In this document: one piece after another, positions 24,690 through 33,350 of the stretch
Layout of the letters: each line of letters starts with the position of its first letter
How positions within the stretch are numbered: position 1 is the stretch's first letter
Source: Proteiniclasticum sp043951855
Lineage (GTDB): Bacteria; Bacillota; Clostridia; Clostridiales; Clostridiaceae
NCBI RefSeq assembly: GCF_043951855.1
Contig: NZ_JBINJW010000019.1
Location: forward strand, 1 to 50,675
Direction: 5' to 3'
Length of the DNA: 50,675 bases
The notes under the pieces: generated by a model
Told to the model about the DNA's origin: nothing
Databases searched by the model: none
The model's input: the letters and a program-made list of their open reading frames with translations, nothing else
Program-made: the position numbers and the translations under genes

Positions 24690-25277
24690 ATGTTTGGAGG
24701 AGTTCAGAATACGGTTATACTGACCATCGATATCTGGCTGAATGGGATTATTGCAGCAGTTGCAGTCCTGGGATTTGCTGCAAGTCTATATTTCTCAAGA
24801 GCATCTCTTCGTAAAGTGCATGAACAGATAAATCTTCAGAACCGTCCTGTTCTGAAACTAAGAGTGCTTACTGAGATGAAACCGAAAAGACAAGTGGAGA
24901 TCATAAATATCGGGACAGGACCCGCATTCAATGTGAAGTACGTTTCGAGTATTATGGAAGAGAGTTCGGGCCTATTGGGGCTTAAAGTCATGAATGCCCA
25001 TGAGATCGGTTCTCTGGGTGTCAATGAGGCCTATCAGCTGGAGTTTAATGAAGACATCGGTTTTCCGGCTGTATATATCAAATACGCAAAGGAAATGACG
25101 GATATGGAGCATGATCTGTTTACGCCGATTCTGTACGAAGATATCTTCGGTGAGCGTTATGTATCTGAAAACAGGGTCAAGGTAGGTTATGATAATGTGC
25201 TGATCTATAAGTCCAATCCGCCCAGAAATCTGACAAAAGAGGAACAAAGAAAAGTGAATGAGCTGTCTGCGAAATGA
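24690..25277 (+). CDS. Membrane-anchored protein of unknown function upstream of hsdM
   Basis: A 195-residue protein with one N-terminal hydrophobic segment (about residues 17-34), a short basic helix (SRASLRKVHEQINLQNRP) and a beta-rich soluble domain containing INIGTGPAFNVKYV, which resembles immunoglobulin-like or NEAT-free structural folds seen in uncharacterised membrane-anchored proteins. ATG 24690 follows TTGGAGG. It is on the hsd strand, 82 bases before hsdM, and its stop overlaps an ATG of a tiny frame that runs to the hsdM start. It may belong to the restriction operon. I do not recognise a family with certainty. Confidence 0.65.
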   Translation: MFGGVQNTVILTIDIWLNGIIAAVAVLGFAASLYFSRASLRKVHEQINLQNRPVLKLRVLTEMKPKRQVEIINIGTGPAFNVKYVSSIMEESSGLLGLKVMNAHEIGSLGVNEAYQLEFNEDIGFPAVYIKYAKEMTDMEHDLFTPILYEDIFGERYVSENRVKVGYDNVLIYKSNPPRNLTKEEQRKVNELSAK

Positions 25278-25366
25278 AGCAGATCGCTATGGCAGCTGAA
25301 GCTACATACAATATCAACAATCATGAAGAAGTAAGAAGAATAACAGGGGGAACAAACAATGAGTGA
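25274..25366 (+). CDS. Possible 30-residue leader peptide before hsdM
   Basis: A tiny frame opens with ATGA overlapping the upstream stop and closes at TGA inside the first codons of hsdM (ATG 25359). It could couple translation of the membrane protein to hsdM. No family, no strong ribosome binding site of its own, and short length make it uncertain. Confidence 0.2.
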   Translation: MKQIAMAAEATYNINNHEEVRRITGGTNNE

Positions 25367-27158
25367 AGTGGAAGTATTTGAAACCGGAGTGGAACTTAGA
25401 GCGAAGGTGGGAATCAACATAGCAGAAAAATCTTCTGTCATATGGAACATTGCAGACATGCTGAGAGGGCTCTACAAGCCCCATGAGTACGGTAACATTA
25501 TTATCCCTATGACGGTGATCAAACGATTCAACGACTGTCTGAAGCCCACCAGAGAGGCAGTGCTGAATACTTATGAGCAGGTCAAGCATTTTGAGGTGAA
25601 GGACGGCTTCCTTCGAAAGGCTTCCGGTTACCAGTTCTATAACGTAAGCAGATTCGACTTCAATAATCTTCTTGCGGATCCGAACAATATAGAAGAAAAC
25701 TTCAGAAGCTATCTTGCCGGATTCTCCGACAACGTCCAGGAAATCCTCGAGAACTTCAAATTCGATGTGGAGATCAGAAATCTTGCCGACAACGGGAAGC
25801 TGTTCTACATCATCCAGGAGTTCAACACGCAAAAGGCCGATATGAGCCCTGAGAAGATCACTTCCGTCGATATGGGGTATATCTTCGAAGACCTCATCAA
25901 AAGGTTCTCAGAGTCCTACAATGAGGAAGCTGGAGCCCATTTCACATCAAGAGACATCATCTATACCATGGTGGATCTTCTTGTGGAGTCAGAGAGGGTT
26001 TCTCTCATCAATGACGGAGTAGTCAAGACCGTTTACGATATGGCAATGGGGACAAGCCAGATGCTTGGCTGTATGGATGAAAGACTGACCCAGTTTGACA
26101 AGGATGCTGAAGTAACGTCATTCGGGCAGGAGATCAATCCGCAGACCTTCGCCATCGCAAAAGCTGATGCACTGATCCGTGGAGAAGATGCGGATAACAT
26201 GAGAAAGGGAGATACTCTCGCTGATGACAAGTTCAGTGGATATACCTTCGACTTTGTTATATCGAATCCCCCCTTCGGAATTGACTGGAAATCCTCCAAA
26301 CCTGCTGTGGAAAAAGAGGCGAAGACCGGAGACAAAGGGAGATTCGGCATGGGACTTCCTCCAGTATCCGATGGACAGATGCTCTTTACGCTGAACGGCC
26401 TGAAGAAGCTGAAAGATACCGGAAGAATGTGTATTGTTCATAACGGCAGTCCTCTATTCACCGGAGATGCGGGATCAGGACCTTCCGAGATCAGAAGATA
26501 CATTCTAGAGAATGACTGGCTGGATGCCATTGTGCAGCTGGGAACGGATATGTTCTACAATACCGGCATCACAACGTATCTATGGGTGCTGGACAAGGAC
26601 AAGCCTTCTTATCGTGCTGGTAAGGTTCAGCTCATTGATGCATCCAACTGCTTTGAAAAGAGAAGAAAGTCCATTGGAAGTAAGCGAAATGATATCACAG
26701 ACAATGCAAGAGACCTTATCATCAAGACCTATCTTGAATTTGAAAACAAAGAATACGAAGATGGAAATCTGAAAACAGAGTCCAAGATATTCGATACCGT
26801 AGACTTCGGATTCAATAAGATTGTCATTGAATCTCCTGAAAGAGATGAGAACGGAAAGATGATCCTGAAGAAAGGTAAGCCTGTAGCTGATAAGAGCCTG
26901 AAAGATACGGAAAATATTCCACTGACAGAAGACATCGATGTCTATTTTGAAAGAGAAGTAAAACCTTTCAATCCAGATGCGTGGATCGACAAGGGTAAGA
27001 CCAAGGTCGGATATGAGATTCCATTCACCAGATACTTCTATAAGTACGTTGCTCCTGAAAAGTCTGAGGTGATTGCTGAGAGAATTCTGGAAGTGGAAAA
27101 GGAACTCATGGCTTCTCTGAGAGCTCTTTTTGAGAAGGATGGTGAAAAGAGTGAGTAG
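25359..27158 (+). CDS. hsdM: Type I restriction-modification system, methyltransferase subunit
   Basis: A 599-residue N6-adenine methyltransferase. An N-terminal helical HsdM_N domain (IWNIADMLRGLYKPHEYGNIIIPM) is followed by the catalytic domain with motif IV NPPFGIDW and GRFGMGLPPVSDGQMLF. The SAM motif I reads DMAMGTSQML rather than the more usual D-P-x-x-G-[ST]-G. With HsdS it methylates adenines in a bipartite target; with HsdR it restricts unmodified DNA. The gene overlaps hsdS by 8 bases. AGGGGG precedes ATG 25359. Confidence 0.95.
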   Translation: MSEVEVFETGVELRAKVGINIAEKSSVIWNIADMLRGLYKPHEYGNIIIPMTVIKRFNDCLKPTREAVLNTYEQVKHFEVKDGFLRKASGYQFYNVSRFDFNNLLADPNNIEENFRSYLAGFSDNVQEILENFKFDVEIRNLADNGKLFYIIQEFNTQKADMSPEKITSVDMGYIFEDLIKRFSESYNEEAGAHFTSRDIIYTMVDLLVESERVSLINDGVVKTVYDMAMGTSQMLGCMDERLTQFDKDAEVTSFGQEINPQTFAIAKADALIRGEDADNMRKGDTLADDKFSGYTFDFVISNPPFGIDWKSSKPAVEKEAKTGDKGRFGMGLPPVSDGQMLFTLNGLKKLKDTGRMCIVHNGSPLFTGDAGSGPSEIRRYILENDWLDAIVQLGTDMFYNTGITTYLWVLDKDKPSYRAGKVQLIDASNCFEKRRKSIGSKRNDITDNARDLIIKTYLEFENKEYEDGNLKTESKIFDTVDFGFNKIVIESPERDENGKMILKKGKPVADKSLKDTENIPLTEDIDVYFEREVKPFNPDAWIDKGKTKVGYEIPFTRYFYKYVAPEKSEVIAERILEVEKELMASLRALFEKDGEKSE

Positions 27159-28371
27159 AGAGATGAAGAATAGTGGCGTTGAATGGATTGGAGAGATACC
27201 TGATGATTGGGATTTAGATAGAATAAAGAATATTCTCATTGAAAGAAAAGAGATGAATAAGCCTGTGAAAACTGACTTTATACTTTCTCTTACGAATGAT
27301 AGAGGTGTTATTCCATATTCAGAAAAAGGCGATATTGGGAACAAATCAAAGGAAGATTTGACATCTTATAAATTAGCTTATCCAGGAGATATTGTACTAA
27401 ATAGTATGAACGCTATTATTGGTTCTATAGGATTATCTAAATATTTTGGAGCAGTAAGTCCAGTTTATTATATGCTAAGACCTCGAAGTGACACTGATAA
27501 TGTTGAATATTTCAACTGGCTTTTTCAAACAAAACAGTTTCAGGAAAATTTAAAAGGGTATGGCAATGGAATAATGGAACTTCGCATGAGAATATCTATG
27601 GGTAAATTAAACACCATTTTGATACCATACCCAAATAGATATGAGCAAATAAAGATATCTCATGTAATAAGTGAGAAAGTCGAAAAAATCGACTTTATAC
27701 TCGAACAAACAAAATCAACCATCGAAGATTACAAACTTCTCAAGCAGTCCATCATCACAGAAGCGGTGACAAAGGGACTGGAAAAGAATGTGGAGATGAG
27801 AGATTCGGGTATAGAGTGGATAGGAGAGATTCCGAGTAATTGGGGAATAGTAAAATTAAAGAATATTTGCTATATGAAAAGCGGTGATAACCTGATTTCT
27901 GATCAAATAGAACAAGAAGGTAAGTTCCCTGTATATGGCGGTAATGGTATCAGAGGGTATTACAATGAATATAATAGAGAAGGTGAATCGATACTTATTG
28001 GGAGACAAGGTGCATTATGTGGAAACATACAGTTTGCGAATGATCGATTTTGGGCTACAGAACATGCATTGGTAACTAAAATTAAAGAAGAGTATTCCTC
28101 ATCATTTTACTTCTATTTCCTTCAATTCATGAACTTAAATCAATACTCTCAATCAGCAGCTCAACCTGGATTGTCTGCCAAAGTAATACTTAATTTAGAT
28201 GTATGCATTCCACCTGTTAATATCCAAGAAGCAATTGCTGAAAAGCTACACAATAACTTGAGCAATATAGATATATTAATTGAAAAGAAAGAGTCATTAA
28301 TAGATGAACTACAGTCATATAAGAAATCAGTCATCTATGAATACGTAACCGGAAAGAAAGAGGTTAAGTAA
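27151..28371 (+). CDS. hsdS: Type I restriction-modification system, specificity subunit
   Basis: About 406 residues with two target recognition domains, each preceded by a related motif: SGVEWIGEIPDDW near the N-terminus and SGIEWIGEIPSNW about 215 residues later. Each is followed by a conserved helix (SEKVEKIDFILEQTKSTIEDYKLLKQS and the later AEKLHNNLSNIDILIEKKESLIDELQSYKKS). This two-fold plan gives the bipartite target. GTG 27151 is preferred (GAAGGATG upstream) and overlaps hsdM; ATG 27163 is an alternative. The recognition domains are much AT-richer than hsdM or hsdR, with a sharp change at about 27,715 where the conserved helix begins, which suggests domain exchange. Confidence 0.93.
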   Translation: MSREMKNSGVEWIGEIPDDWDLDRIKNILIERKEMNKPVKTDFILSLTNDRGVIPYSEKGDIGNKSKEDLTSYKLAYPGDIVLNSMNAIIGSIGLSKYFGAVSPVYYMLRPRSDTDNVEYFNWLFQTKQFQENLKGYGNGIMELRMRISMGKLNTILIPYPNRYEQIKISHVISEKVEKIDFILEQTKSTIEDYKLLKQSIITEAVTKGLEKNVEMRDSGIEWIGEIPSNWGIVKLKNICYMKSGDNLISDQIEQEGKFPVYGGNGIRGYYNEYNREGESILIGRQGALCGNIQFANDRFWATEHALVTKIKEEYSSSFYFYFLQFMNLNQYSQSAAQPGLSAKVILNLDVCIPPVNIQEAIAEKLHNNLSNIDILIEKKESLIDELQSYKKSVIYEYVTGKKEVK

Positions 28372-28385
28372 AGGGAGGGATCATA

Positions 28386-31300
28386 ATGGAATATAAGGAA
28401 ATACGATTCGAACAGGACATTGAAACCTACCTGCTATCTCCAGCCGGAGGCTATCAGAAAGGTGACATGAAGAAATACGACAAGGATAAAGCACTGGATA
28501 TGGGAACGTTAATCACCTATGTGAAGGCTACTCAACCCAAGGAATGGGATCGCTTTGAGCGTATGACGGTATCCGACATCGAGAAGAAGTTCTATAAGGC
28601 TATCAACGATGCCATCACCAATTTCGGGCTCATACACGTCCTCAGACACGGTTTCAAGTACAGAGGCATAGACTTCAGGGTAGCCTACTTCAAACCCGAA
28701 TCTGAGCTGAATATGAGGCTCTGGGACCTCTACAGAGAGAATACGCTCCATGTGACCAGGCAGTTCCGTTATTCCAATGACAACAACAACTCCGTGGACA
28801 TGGTATTGTCCCTGAACGGCATTCCGATCGTCGCTCTGGAGCTCAAGAATCAGCTCACAGGACAGTCCATCGACAATTCCAGGAACCAGTACATGTATGA
28901 TCGCAATCCCAAAGAGCTGGTATTCCAGTTCAACAGAAGAATCCTCGTCTACTTCGGTGTGGATCTCTATAACGTCGTCATGACCACCAGACTTGATGGA
29001 AAGAAGACCTATTTCCTTCCCTTTGATCAGGGAAGCGCAGGAGCCGGTGCAAACGGCGGTAAGGGCAACCCCATGAATGCCGAAGGGTATGCCACCTCCT
29101 ATCTCTGGGAAAGAGTCCTCCAGAAGGATTCCCTCCTCGACATCATTCAGAAGTTCATCCATCTTCAGGTCAAGGAAGTCAAAGTCGTGAAAGACGGAAA
29201 GGAAAAGACCGAAAAGAAGAAGACCCTCATCTTCCCCAGATATCATCAGCTGGATGTGGTGAGAAAGCTCATAGCAGATGTGAGAGAAAACGGAAGCGGA
29301 AGCAACTATCTGATTCAGCACTCTGCAGGATCAGGAAAGTCCAATTCCATCGCCTGGACAGCCTATCGACTGGCCAGTCTTCATGATGATGACAACCGAT
29401 CCATCTTCGCATCGGTCATTGTCGTGACGGACAGAAAGGTCCTCGACAGTCAGCTTCAGGACACGATTTCAAGCTTCGAGCACCAGTCAGGACTGGTGGA
29501 GACCATAGGAAACAACAAGACCTCCAAGGACCTCAGAGATGCCATAAACGACGGCAAACGGATCATCGTGACCACTCTACAGAAATTCCCTGTGATCTAT
29601 CAGGAGATCGATGACAACAACGGAAGAAACTTCGCCATACTCGTGGACGAAGCGCATTCCAGCCAGACAGGCCAAAGCGCCATGAAGCTGAAGACAGCTC
29701 TTGCAGACACCCAGGAAGCGCTACGGGAGTATGCGGAGATCGAAGGGAAGCTGGAATCAGAAATTCTGGACGGAGAAGACAGACTGATCCAGGAAATCAT
29801 CACACATGGAAGACACAGAAACCTGAGCTTCTTCGCATTCACGGCAACACCTAAGGAGAAAACGCTGGAGATGTTCGGGACAGAAGCGCTGGACGGAACC
29901 TTCCACCCTTTCCATGTATACAGCATGAGACAGGCCATAGAAGAAGGATTCATTCTGGATGTGCTGAAGAACTATATGACCTATCGGACCTGCTTCAGAA
30001 TCGCCAAGAAGACTCCAGACAATCCAGAGGTTCCGGTTTCTCTTGCAGCCAAGACCGTCAAGCGATTCGAGTCGCTTCATCCGCATAACCTGCAGCAGAA
30101 GACGGCCATCATCATAGAACACTTCAGAAGCATCACCAAGGACAAGATCGGAGGACGAGCGAAAGCCATGGTCGTCACGGCTTCCAGACTCCATGCTGTG
30201 CGATATTACCATGAATTCAAGAACTACCTCGAAAGAATGAACTACGACGATGTGGACATTCTGGTGGCCTTCTCCGGTGTCGTGAAGGATGGTGAGGCAG
30301 AATATACGGAATCAGGCATGAATCGCAGCAAGGATGGAACCCCGGTCAACGAAAAGCAGCTTCCGGAAGTCTTCCATGATGACTTCAACATGCTCATCGT
30401 TGCTGAGAAGTACCAGACCGGATTTGATGAACCCCTTCTCCACTCCATGTTCGTGGACAAAAGACTAAATGGAGTGAAGGCGGTACAGACCCTGTCAAGA
30501 CTGAACAGAATCCACCCTGGAAAGAACGATACCTTCATACTGGACTTCGTGAACACCAATGAGGACATCCAGAAGGCCTTTGAGCCCTTCTATGAGGAGA
30601 CGAGCCTCGGTGAGGAGATAGACGTCGACAAGATCTATCTCAGCAAGGAGAAGCTCAGAGAGTACAAGTTATACAATGATGCGGATATCGAGAAGTTCGT
30701 GAAGATCAACTTCAAGCCCGGAAATCAGACTGCTGTGGATCTTGGAAAGATGACGAGTCTTCTGAAGCCCATAGTGGATCGCTACAACGATCTGAACACC
30801 AACGACAGATACATGTTCAGGCGTAATATCCGTAGCTTCAACAAGTGGTACACCTACATCACGCAAATCACGAGAATGTTCGATATACCCCTTCACAAGG
30901 AGTTCACCTTCACTTCCTATCTGGCAAGGCTCATTCCACCCACAGAGACGGAGAAGCTGAATCTGGACGAGAAGCTGAAGCTGGAGTTCTACAAACTGGA
31001 AGAAACCTTCAAAGGCGATATCACGCTCAATCCAACTGAAGATCATCTGCATCATGTCATAGGAGGAACCAAGGAGAAGGAAGATGACAAGAGGGATCTT
31101 CTGGGAGAGATCATCAACAAGATCAACCTGCTCTTCGAAGGGAAGTTCAATGAGTCCGACCGTGTGATCGTGGAAACGCTCTACAATAAGATCATGAAAG
31201 AAGAAAACAATCTGGAGAAGCAGGCAAAGCACAATGATTCAGAGATCTTCGAGAAAAGCATCTTTCCAAAGACATTCGACAAGGCAGCGCAGGACAGCTA

Positions 31301-31433
31301 TATGGAATCCATGACCCACTATACGGAAGAAATGAAGTCATTCACAAGACTCTTTGAAGATAAAGCCTTCTACAATTCTGTCATGCAGGTCATCGCCAAG
31401 GAAGCCTATAAGAACTTAAGAACAAGGACCTGA
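28386..31433 (+). CDS. hsdR: Type I restriction-modification system, restriction/translocase subunit
   Basis: A 1015-residue protein with the standard order. First comes an N-terminal PD-(D/E)xK nuclease (DMVLSLNGIPIVALELKNQL, with the E-x-K core), then an SF2 translocase with Walker A HSAGSGKSNSIAW, motif II DEAHSSQTG, motif III FFAFTATPKEKT and a motif VI-like region (QTLSRLNRIHPGK). A C-terminal helical region that binds the methylase core follows. It pulls in DNA after recognition by HsdS/HsdM and cuts it at a distance. AAGGGAGGG precedes ATG 28386, 14 bases after hsdS. Its frame is intact, so the restriction system looks functional. Confidence 0.96.
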   Translation: MEYKEIRFEQDIETYLLSPAGGYQKGDMKKYDKDKALDMGTLITYVKATQPKEWDRFERMTVSDIEKKFYKAINDAITNFGLIHVLRHGFKYRGIDFRVAYFKPESELNMRLWDLYRENTLHVTRQFRYSNDNNNSVDMVLSLNGIPIVALELKNQLTGQSIDNSRNQYMYDRNPKELVFQFNRRILVYFGVDLYNVVMTTRLDGKKTYFLPFDQGSAGAGANGGKGNPMNAEGYATSYLWERVLQKDSLLDIIQKFIHLQVKEVKVVKDGKEKTEKKKTLIFPRYHQLDVVRKLIADVRENGSGSNYLIQHSAGSGKSNSIAWTAYRLASLHDDDNRSIFASVIVVTDRKVLDSQLQDTISSFEHQSGLVETIGNNKTSKDLRDAINDGKRIIVTTLQKFPVIYQEIDDNNGRNFAILVDEAHSSQTGQSAMKLKTALADTQEALREYAEIEGKLESEILDGEDRLIQEIITHGRHRNLSFFAFTATPKEKTLEMFGTEALDGTFHPFHVYSMRQAIEEGFILDVLKNYMTYRTCFRIAKKTPDNPEVPVSLAAKTVKRFESLHPHNLQQKTAIIIEHFRSITKDKIGGRAKAMVVTASRLHAVRYYHEFKNYLERMNYDDVDILVAFSGVVKDGEAEYTESGMNRSKDGTPVNEKQLPEVFHDDFNMLIVAEKYQTGFDEPLLHSMFVDKRLNGVKAVQTLSRLNRIHPGKNDTFILDFVNTNEDIQKAFEPFYEETSLGEEIDVDKIYLSKEKLREYKLYNDADIEKFVKINFKPGNQTAVDLGKMTSLLKPIVDRYNDLNTNDRYMFRRNIRSFNKWYTYITQITRMFDIPLHKEFTFTSYLARLIPPTETEKLNLDEKLKLEFYKLEETFKGDITLNPTEDHLHHVIGGTKEKEDDKRDLLGEIINKINLLFEGKFNESDRVIVETLYNKIMKEENNLEKQAKHNDSEIFEKSIFPKTFDKAAQDSYMESMTHYTEEMKSFTRLFEDKAFYNSVMQVIAKEAYKNLRTRT

Positions 31434-31484
31434 TGAAATAGAAAATGCAAATACTTTGAAGGGTGAAGGAGAGGATATCTGTAT

Positions 31485-32267
31485 ATGGAGAAAAAAGAGA
31501 CAAAAGGCATTGTAGTAGATGGTCTTATTATTGCTTTTCTTACTGCATATTCTTATTTGCTTTCGTATCGATATCAGGATGGATATTATAGCTTCTTCAA
31601 TCTACCTTCATTCTTGATAGAGATAAGAATAGAGAACGTTCTAACTTCTTTCGTTTCAATTTTAGGATTTGCTTACTTAATCTACATAGTAGTTAGCATA
31701 ATCACTGGAATTATCCCTGACACATCTGATCCGATAATTGTTAAATTAGTGTTTAAGTATATTTATTTTGGAACCATTTCAACAATTAATTCAATATTAG
31801 GTGCTCATATCTATAAAGACCCCTATAATATATATATAATACTTATTGGAGGTATGTTTATTATAGATTTTTTGGTCCCCTTTATTACTCAAAGAAAGTT
31901 AAAAGGTTATAAAAACAAAGTGGTTGCAGAGTATAATAAAACTCTGAAAGCCATTGATACCTTTGAGTATAAGAAATCAATTAATAATAATATTAGGAGA
32001 TACTTCCCTTCGCTTCCGCTGATTTTGGTAACTGGATATATGGTTAGTTCATTAACTTTTCAGTTAGGGAGCTATAATGCTCATAAGCAAGATACATTCA
32101 CAACGATTAATGACGAAGTTGTTATATTAGGTACTTATAATAATGATTTTATCGCTAAAGAATTAGATATCGCCCAAAGAACTCTCGAACCTGATTTTTA
32201 CTTAATTTCAGATCTGAATAATAATCGATATATAAAAAAGAACATAGGCTCCCTAACTGTAAAGTAA
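31485..32267 (+). CDS. Membrane protein of unknown function downstream of hsdR
   Basis: A 260-residue protein, much AT-richer than hsdR, with about four to five hydrophobic segments (roughly residues 11-27, 49-72, 90-103, 110-128 and 176-193). A lysine- and asparagine-rich C-terminal domain of about 60 residues follows, probably on one side of the membrane. It starts 51 bases after hsdR and follows GGAGAGG. It is the last gene before attR. The position next to a restriction system on a mobile element makes a defence or exclusion role possible, but no motif supports one. Confidence 0.65.
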   Translation: MEKKETKGIVVDGLIIAFLTAYSYLLSYRYQDGYYSFFNLPSFLIEIRIENVLTSFVSILGFAYLIYIVVSIITGIIPDTSDPIIVKLVFKYIYFGTISTINSILGAHIYKDPYNIYIILIGGMFIIDFLVPFITQRKLKGYKNKVVAEYNKTLKAIDTFEYKKSINNNIRRYFPSLPLILVTGYMVSSLTFQLGSYNAHKQDTFTTINDEVVILGTYNNDFIAKELDIAQRTLEPDFYLISDLNNNRYIKKNIGSLTVK

Positions 32268-32510
32268 TCAGTTTCTAGGAAAGACGTGTTCAATGGAGAT
32301 GGTCTTTGAAATGTGAATGGAAAGGAGATAGGCTCCTATATGGAATCCAAGGAGTATTTAGCAGCAGGGAAGTATAGCAAAATAGGTGTGCAATGAGAGG
32401 CTCGCTGAAAGCCTTAGGATACTCCAGAGAGACGACTTTGTTGAAATGAGTTTTTAGACAGGGATGTCCGAAGACGAGAAACGGATAGTATTGAGCCGAA
32501 GATCAAGTTT
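32268..32510. other. Non-coding right end of the element
   Basis: No open frame was supported. Short inverted repeats AGGAG/CTCCT (near 32322-32336) and GGCT/AGCC (near 32399-32413) suggest structure. I do not recognise the sequence. It lies between the last element gene and the 11-bp arm repeats, so it may be part of the attachment region or a small RNA. Confidence 0.3.
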
Positions 32511-32554
32511 AAATGGGTACTAAATGGGTACTAAATGGGTACTAAATGGGTACT
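32511..32554 (+). repeat. Right array of the 11-bp repeat AAATGGGTACT (4 copies)
   Basis: Four perfect tandem copies at 32511, 32522, 32533 and 32544. The array ends 113 bp before the attR core, and the same unit occurs twice 76 bp inside the left end. In the excised circle they would flank the attP core from both sides, as arm sites do. Confidence 0.88.
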
Positions 32555-32667
32555 AAAGATTCAAAAAAGCATAAGAAGTTACAAGAAGATAATTAAGGTG
32601 CATCATCTTAAATGGCATGAATAAAGGGTTTATGAAGAGTAGTAGTAAGATAATGAAAACAGTCTTT

Positions 32668-32716
32668 CTGATTCGTAATCAGCAGGTCGGCGGTTCGATT
32701 CCGCCTAGTAGCTCCA
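32668..32716. repeat. attR: 49-bp copy of the tRNA-Thr 3' part
   Basis: Identical to 16124-16172, including the CCA. Upstream of it the tRNA 5' half and promoter are missing, so this is an attachment-site remnant, not a working tRNA. Confidence 0.95.
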
Positions 32717-32727
32717 TACAAGTAATT

Positions 32728-32764
32728 GCAATGATTTTGATGATTCAAGTCATTGCTTTTTTTA
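32728..32764 (+). terminator. Original chromosomal terminator of tRNA-Thr
   Basis: GCAATGATTT and AAGTCATTGC form a 10-bp stem (one G-U) followed by TTTTTTT, 12 bases beyond attR. Before integration this would have followed the tRNA. Confidence 0.75.
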
Positions 32765-32967
32765 TTAAGAAAAAAAGTAAATCAGCTGATTTAACAAATT
32801 AAGGATTGATTTTTTAATGAAGAAGAAGATGTTATTGATTTCGTAAATACTATAGTTGATTTAGATAAAGAAGATACCTTGTTTTGATTAAAAAATATAT
32901 TGTTAATTTACAAATAAAATGAAACGTGATAAAATTTCATTAAATTCAGATAATTCAAAAGGGGGAA

Positions 32968-33255
32968 ATGTCATTGAAAACAAAGGAAGTTGCTCTATCC
33001 ATCATTCTAAATGCCTTTTTAGGGTACTTATGGTTATTATTCATTGACCACATTGTTAGAGTGGCAAATTCAATGGAAAATACATTCATTGTTGGTGGAC
33101 TAATCATTTTAATCGGAACGGCTTTGTTTTGGGAAATTGTAAACAGGGTAACTCCTTTTAATAAATATAAAATTACTCATCCAGTAAAATTAGCAGGATT
33201 TATTTCCTTCGGTTTAGTGGTCGTTGTAGATTTATTCGTATTGAATTTAATCTAA
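32968..33255 (+). CDS. Small integral membrane protein
   Basis: A 95-residue protein with three hydrophobic segments (about residues 8-25, 38-54 and 72-93) and few charged residues. I do not recognise a family. AAAAGGGGG precedes ATG 32968 closely; a TTG at 32974 is the better-spaced alternative start. Base composition is AT-rich like the rest of this scar region, unlike the chromosome further on. A hairpin with CAAGTTGAACAA/TTGTTCAACTTG and five T follows, so it probably has its own transcript. Upstream, 32,814-32,888 reads as an acidic peptide tail ending at a stop, perhaps a remnant of another gene. Confidence 0.5.
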   Translation: MSLKTKEVALSIILNAFLGYLWLLFIDHIVRVANSMENTFIVGGLIILIGTALFWEIVNRVTPFNKYKITHPVKLAGFISFGLVVVVDLFVLNLI

Positions 33256-33275
33256 CTAACCACGAAAGTCTTCAA

Positions 33276-33332
33276 CAAGTTGAACAATCAGATTTTCTAC
33301 AAGCGGAAATAACATTTGTTCAACTTGTTTTT
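33276..33332 (+). terminator. Hairpin terminator after the small membrane protein
   Basis: Perfect 12-bp arms CAAGTTGAACAA (33276-33287) and TTGTTCAACTTG (33316-33327), followed by TTTTT, with a 28-base loop. The long loop lowers certainty. Confidence 0.5.
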
Positions 33333-33350
33333 CATATGGTAATTTTCCCT

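Larger units (their letters stand above)
16124..32716. mobile_element. 16.6-kb integrative (mobilizable or satellite) element in tRNA-Thr
   Basis: The element is bounded by identical 49-bp repeats. It has a tyrosine integrase near the left end, 11-bp repeat arrays just inside both ends, HTH regulators, a phage-type replication protein and anti-restriction-type genes. It carries a second small recombinase and a type I restriction-modification system. No type IV secretion, coupling ATPase, capsid or terminase genes are visible, so transfer would need a helper. The replication protein could double as a relaxase. Parts (16.2-21 kb, hsdS, 31.4-32.6 kb) are AT-richer than the flanking chromosome, a sign of transfer. 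Confidence 0.93.

Noticed and set aside
32511..32554. CRISPR-like short repeat array
   Set aside because: Units are only 11 bp, with no spacers and no cas genes; they match an array at the other end of the element and fit integrase arm sites.
32668..32716. Second tRNA-Thr gene
   Set aside because: Only the 3' 49 bases are present. There is no acceptor 5' strand, D arm or promoter, so it is attR.
16124..32716. Self-transmissible ICE
   Set aside because: No VirB4, VirD4/coupling protein, or other secretion genes are visible between the att sites.
32617..32802. Open frame crossing attR
   Set aside because: It runs through the tRNA repeat and a terminator and has no recognisable product.
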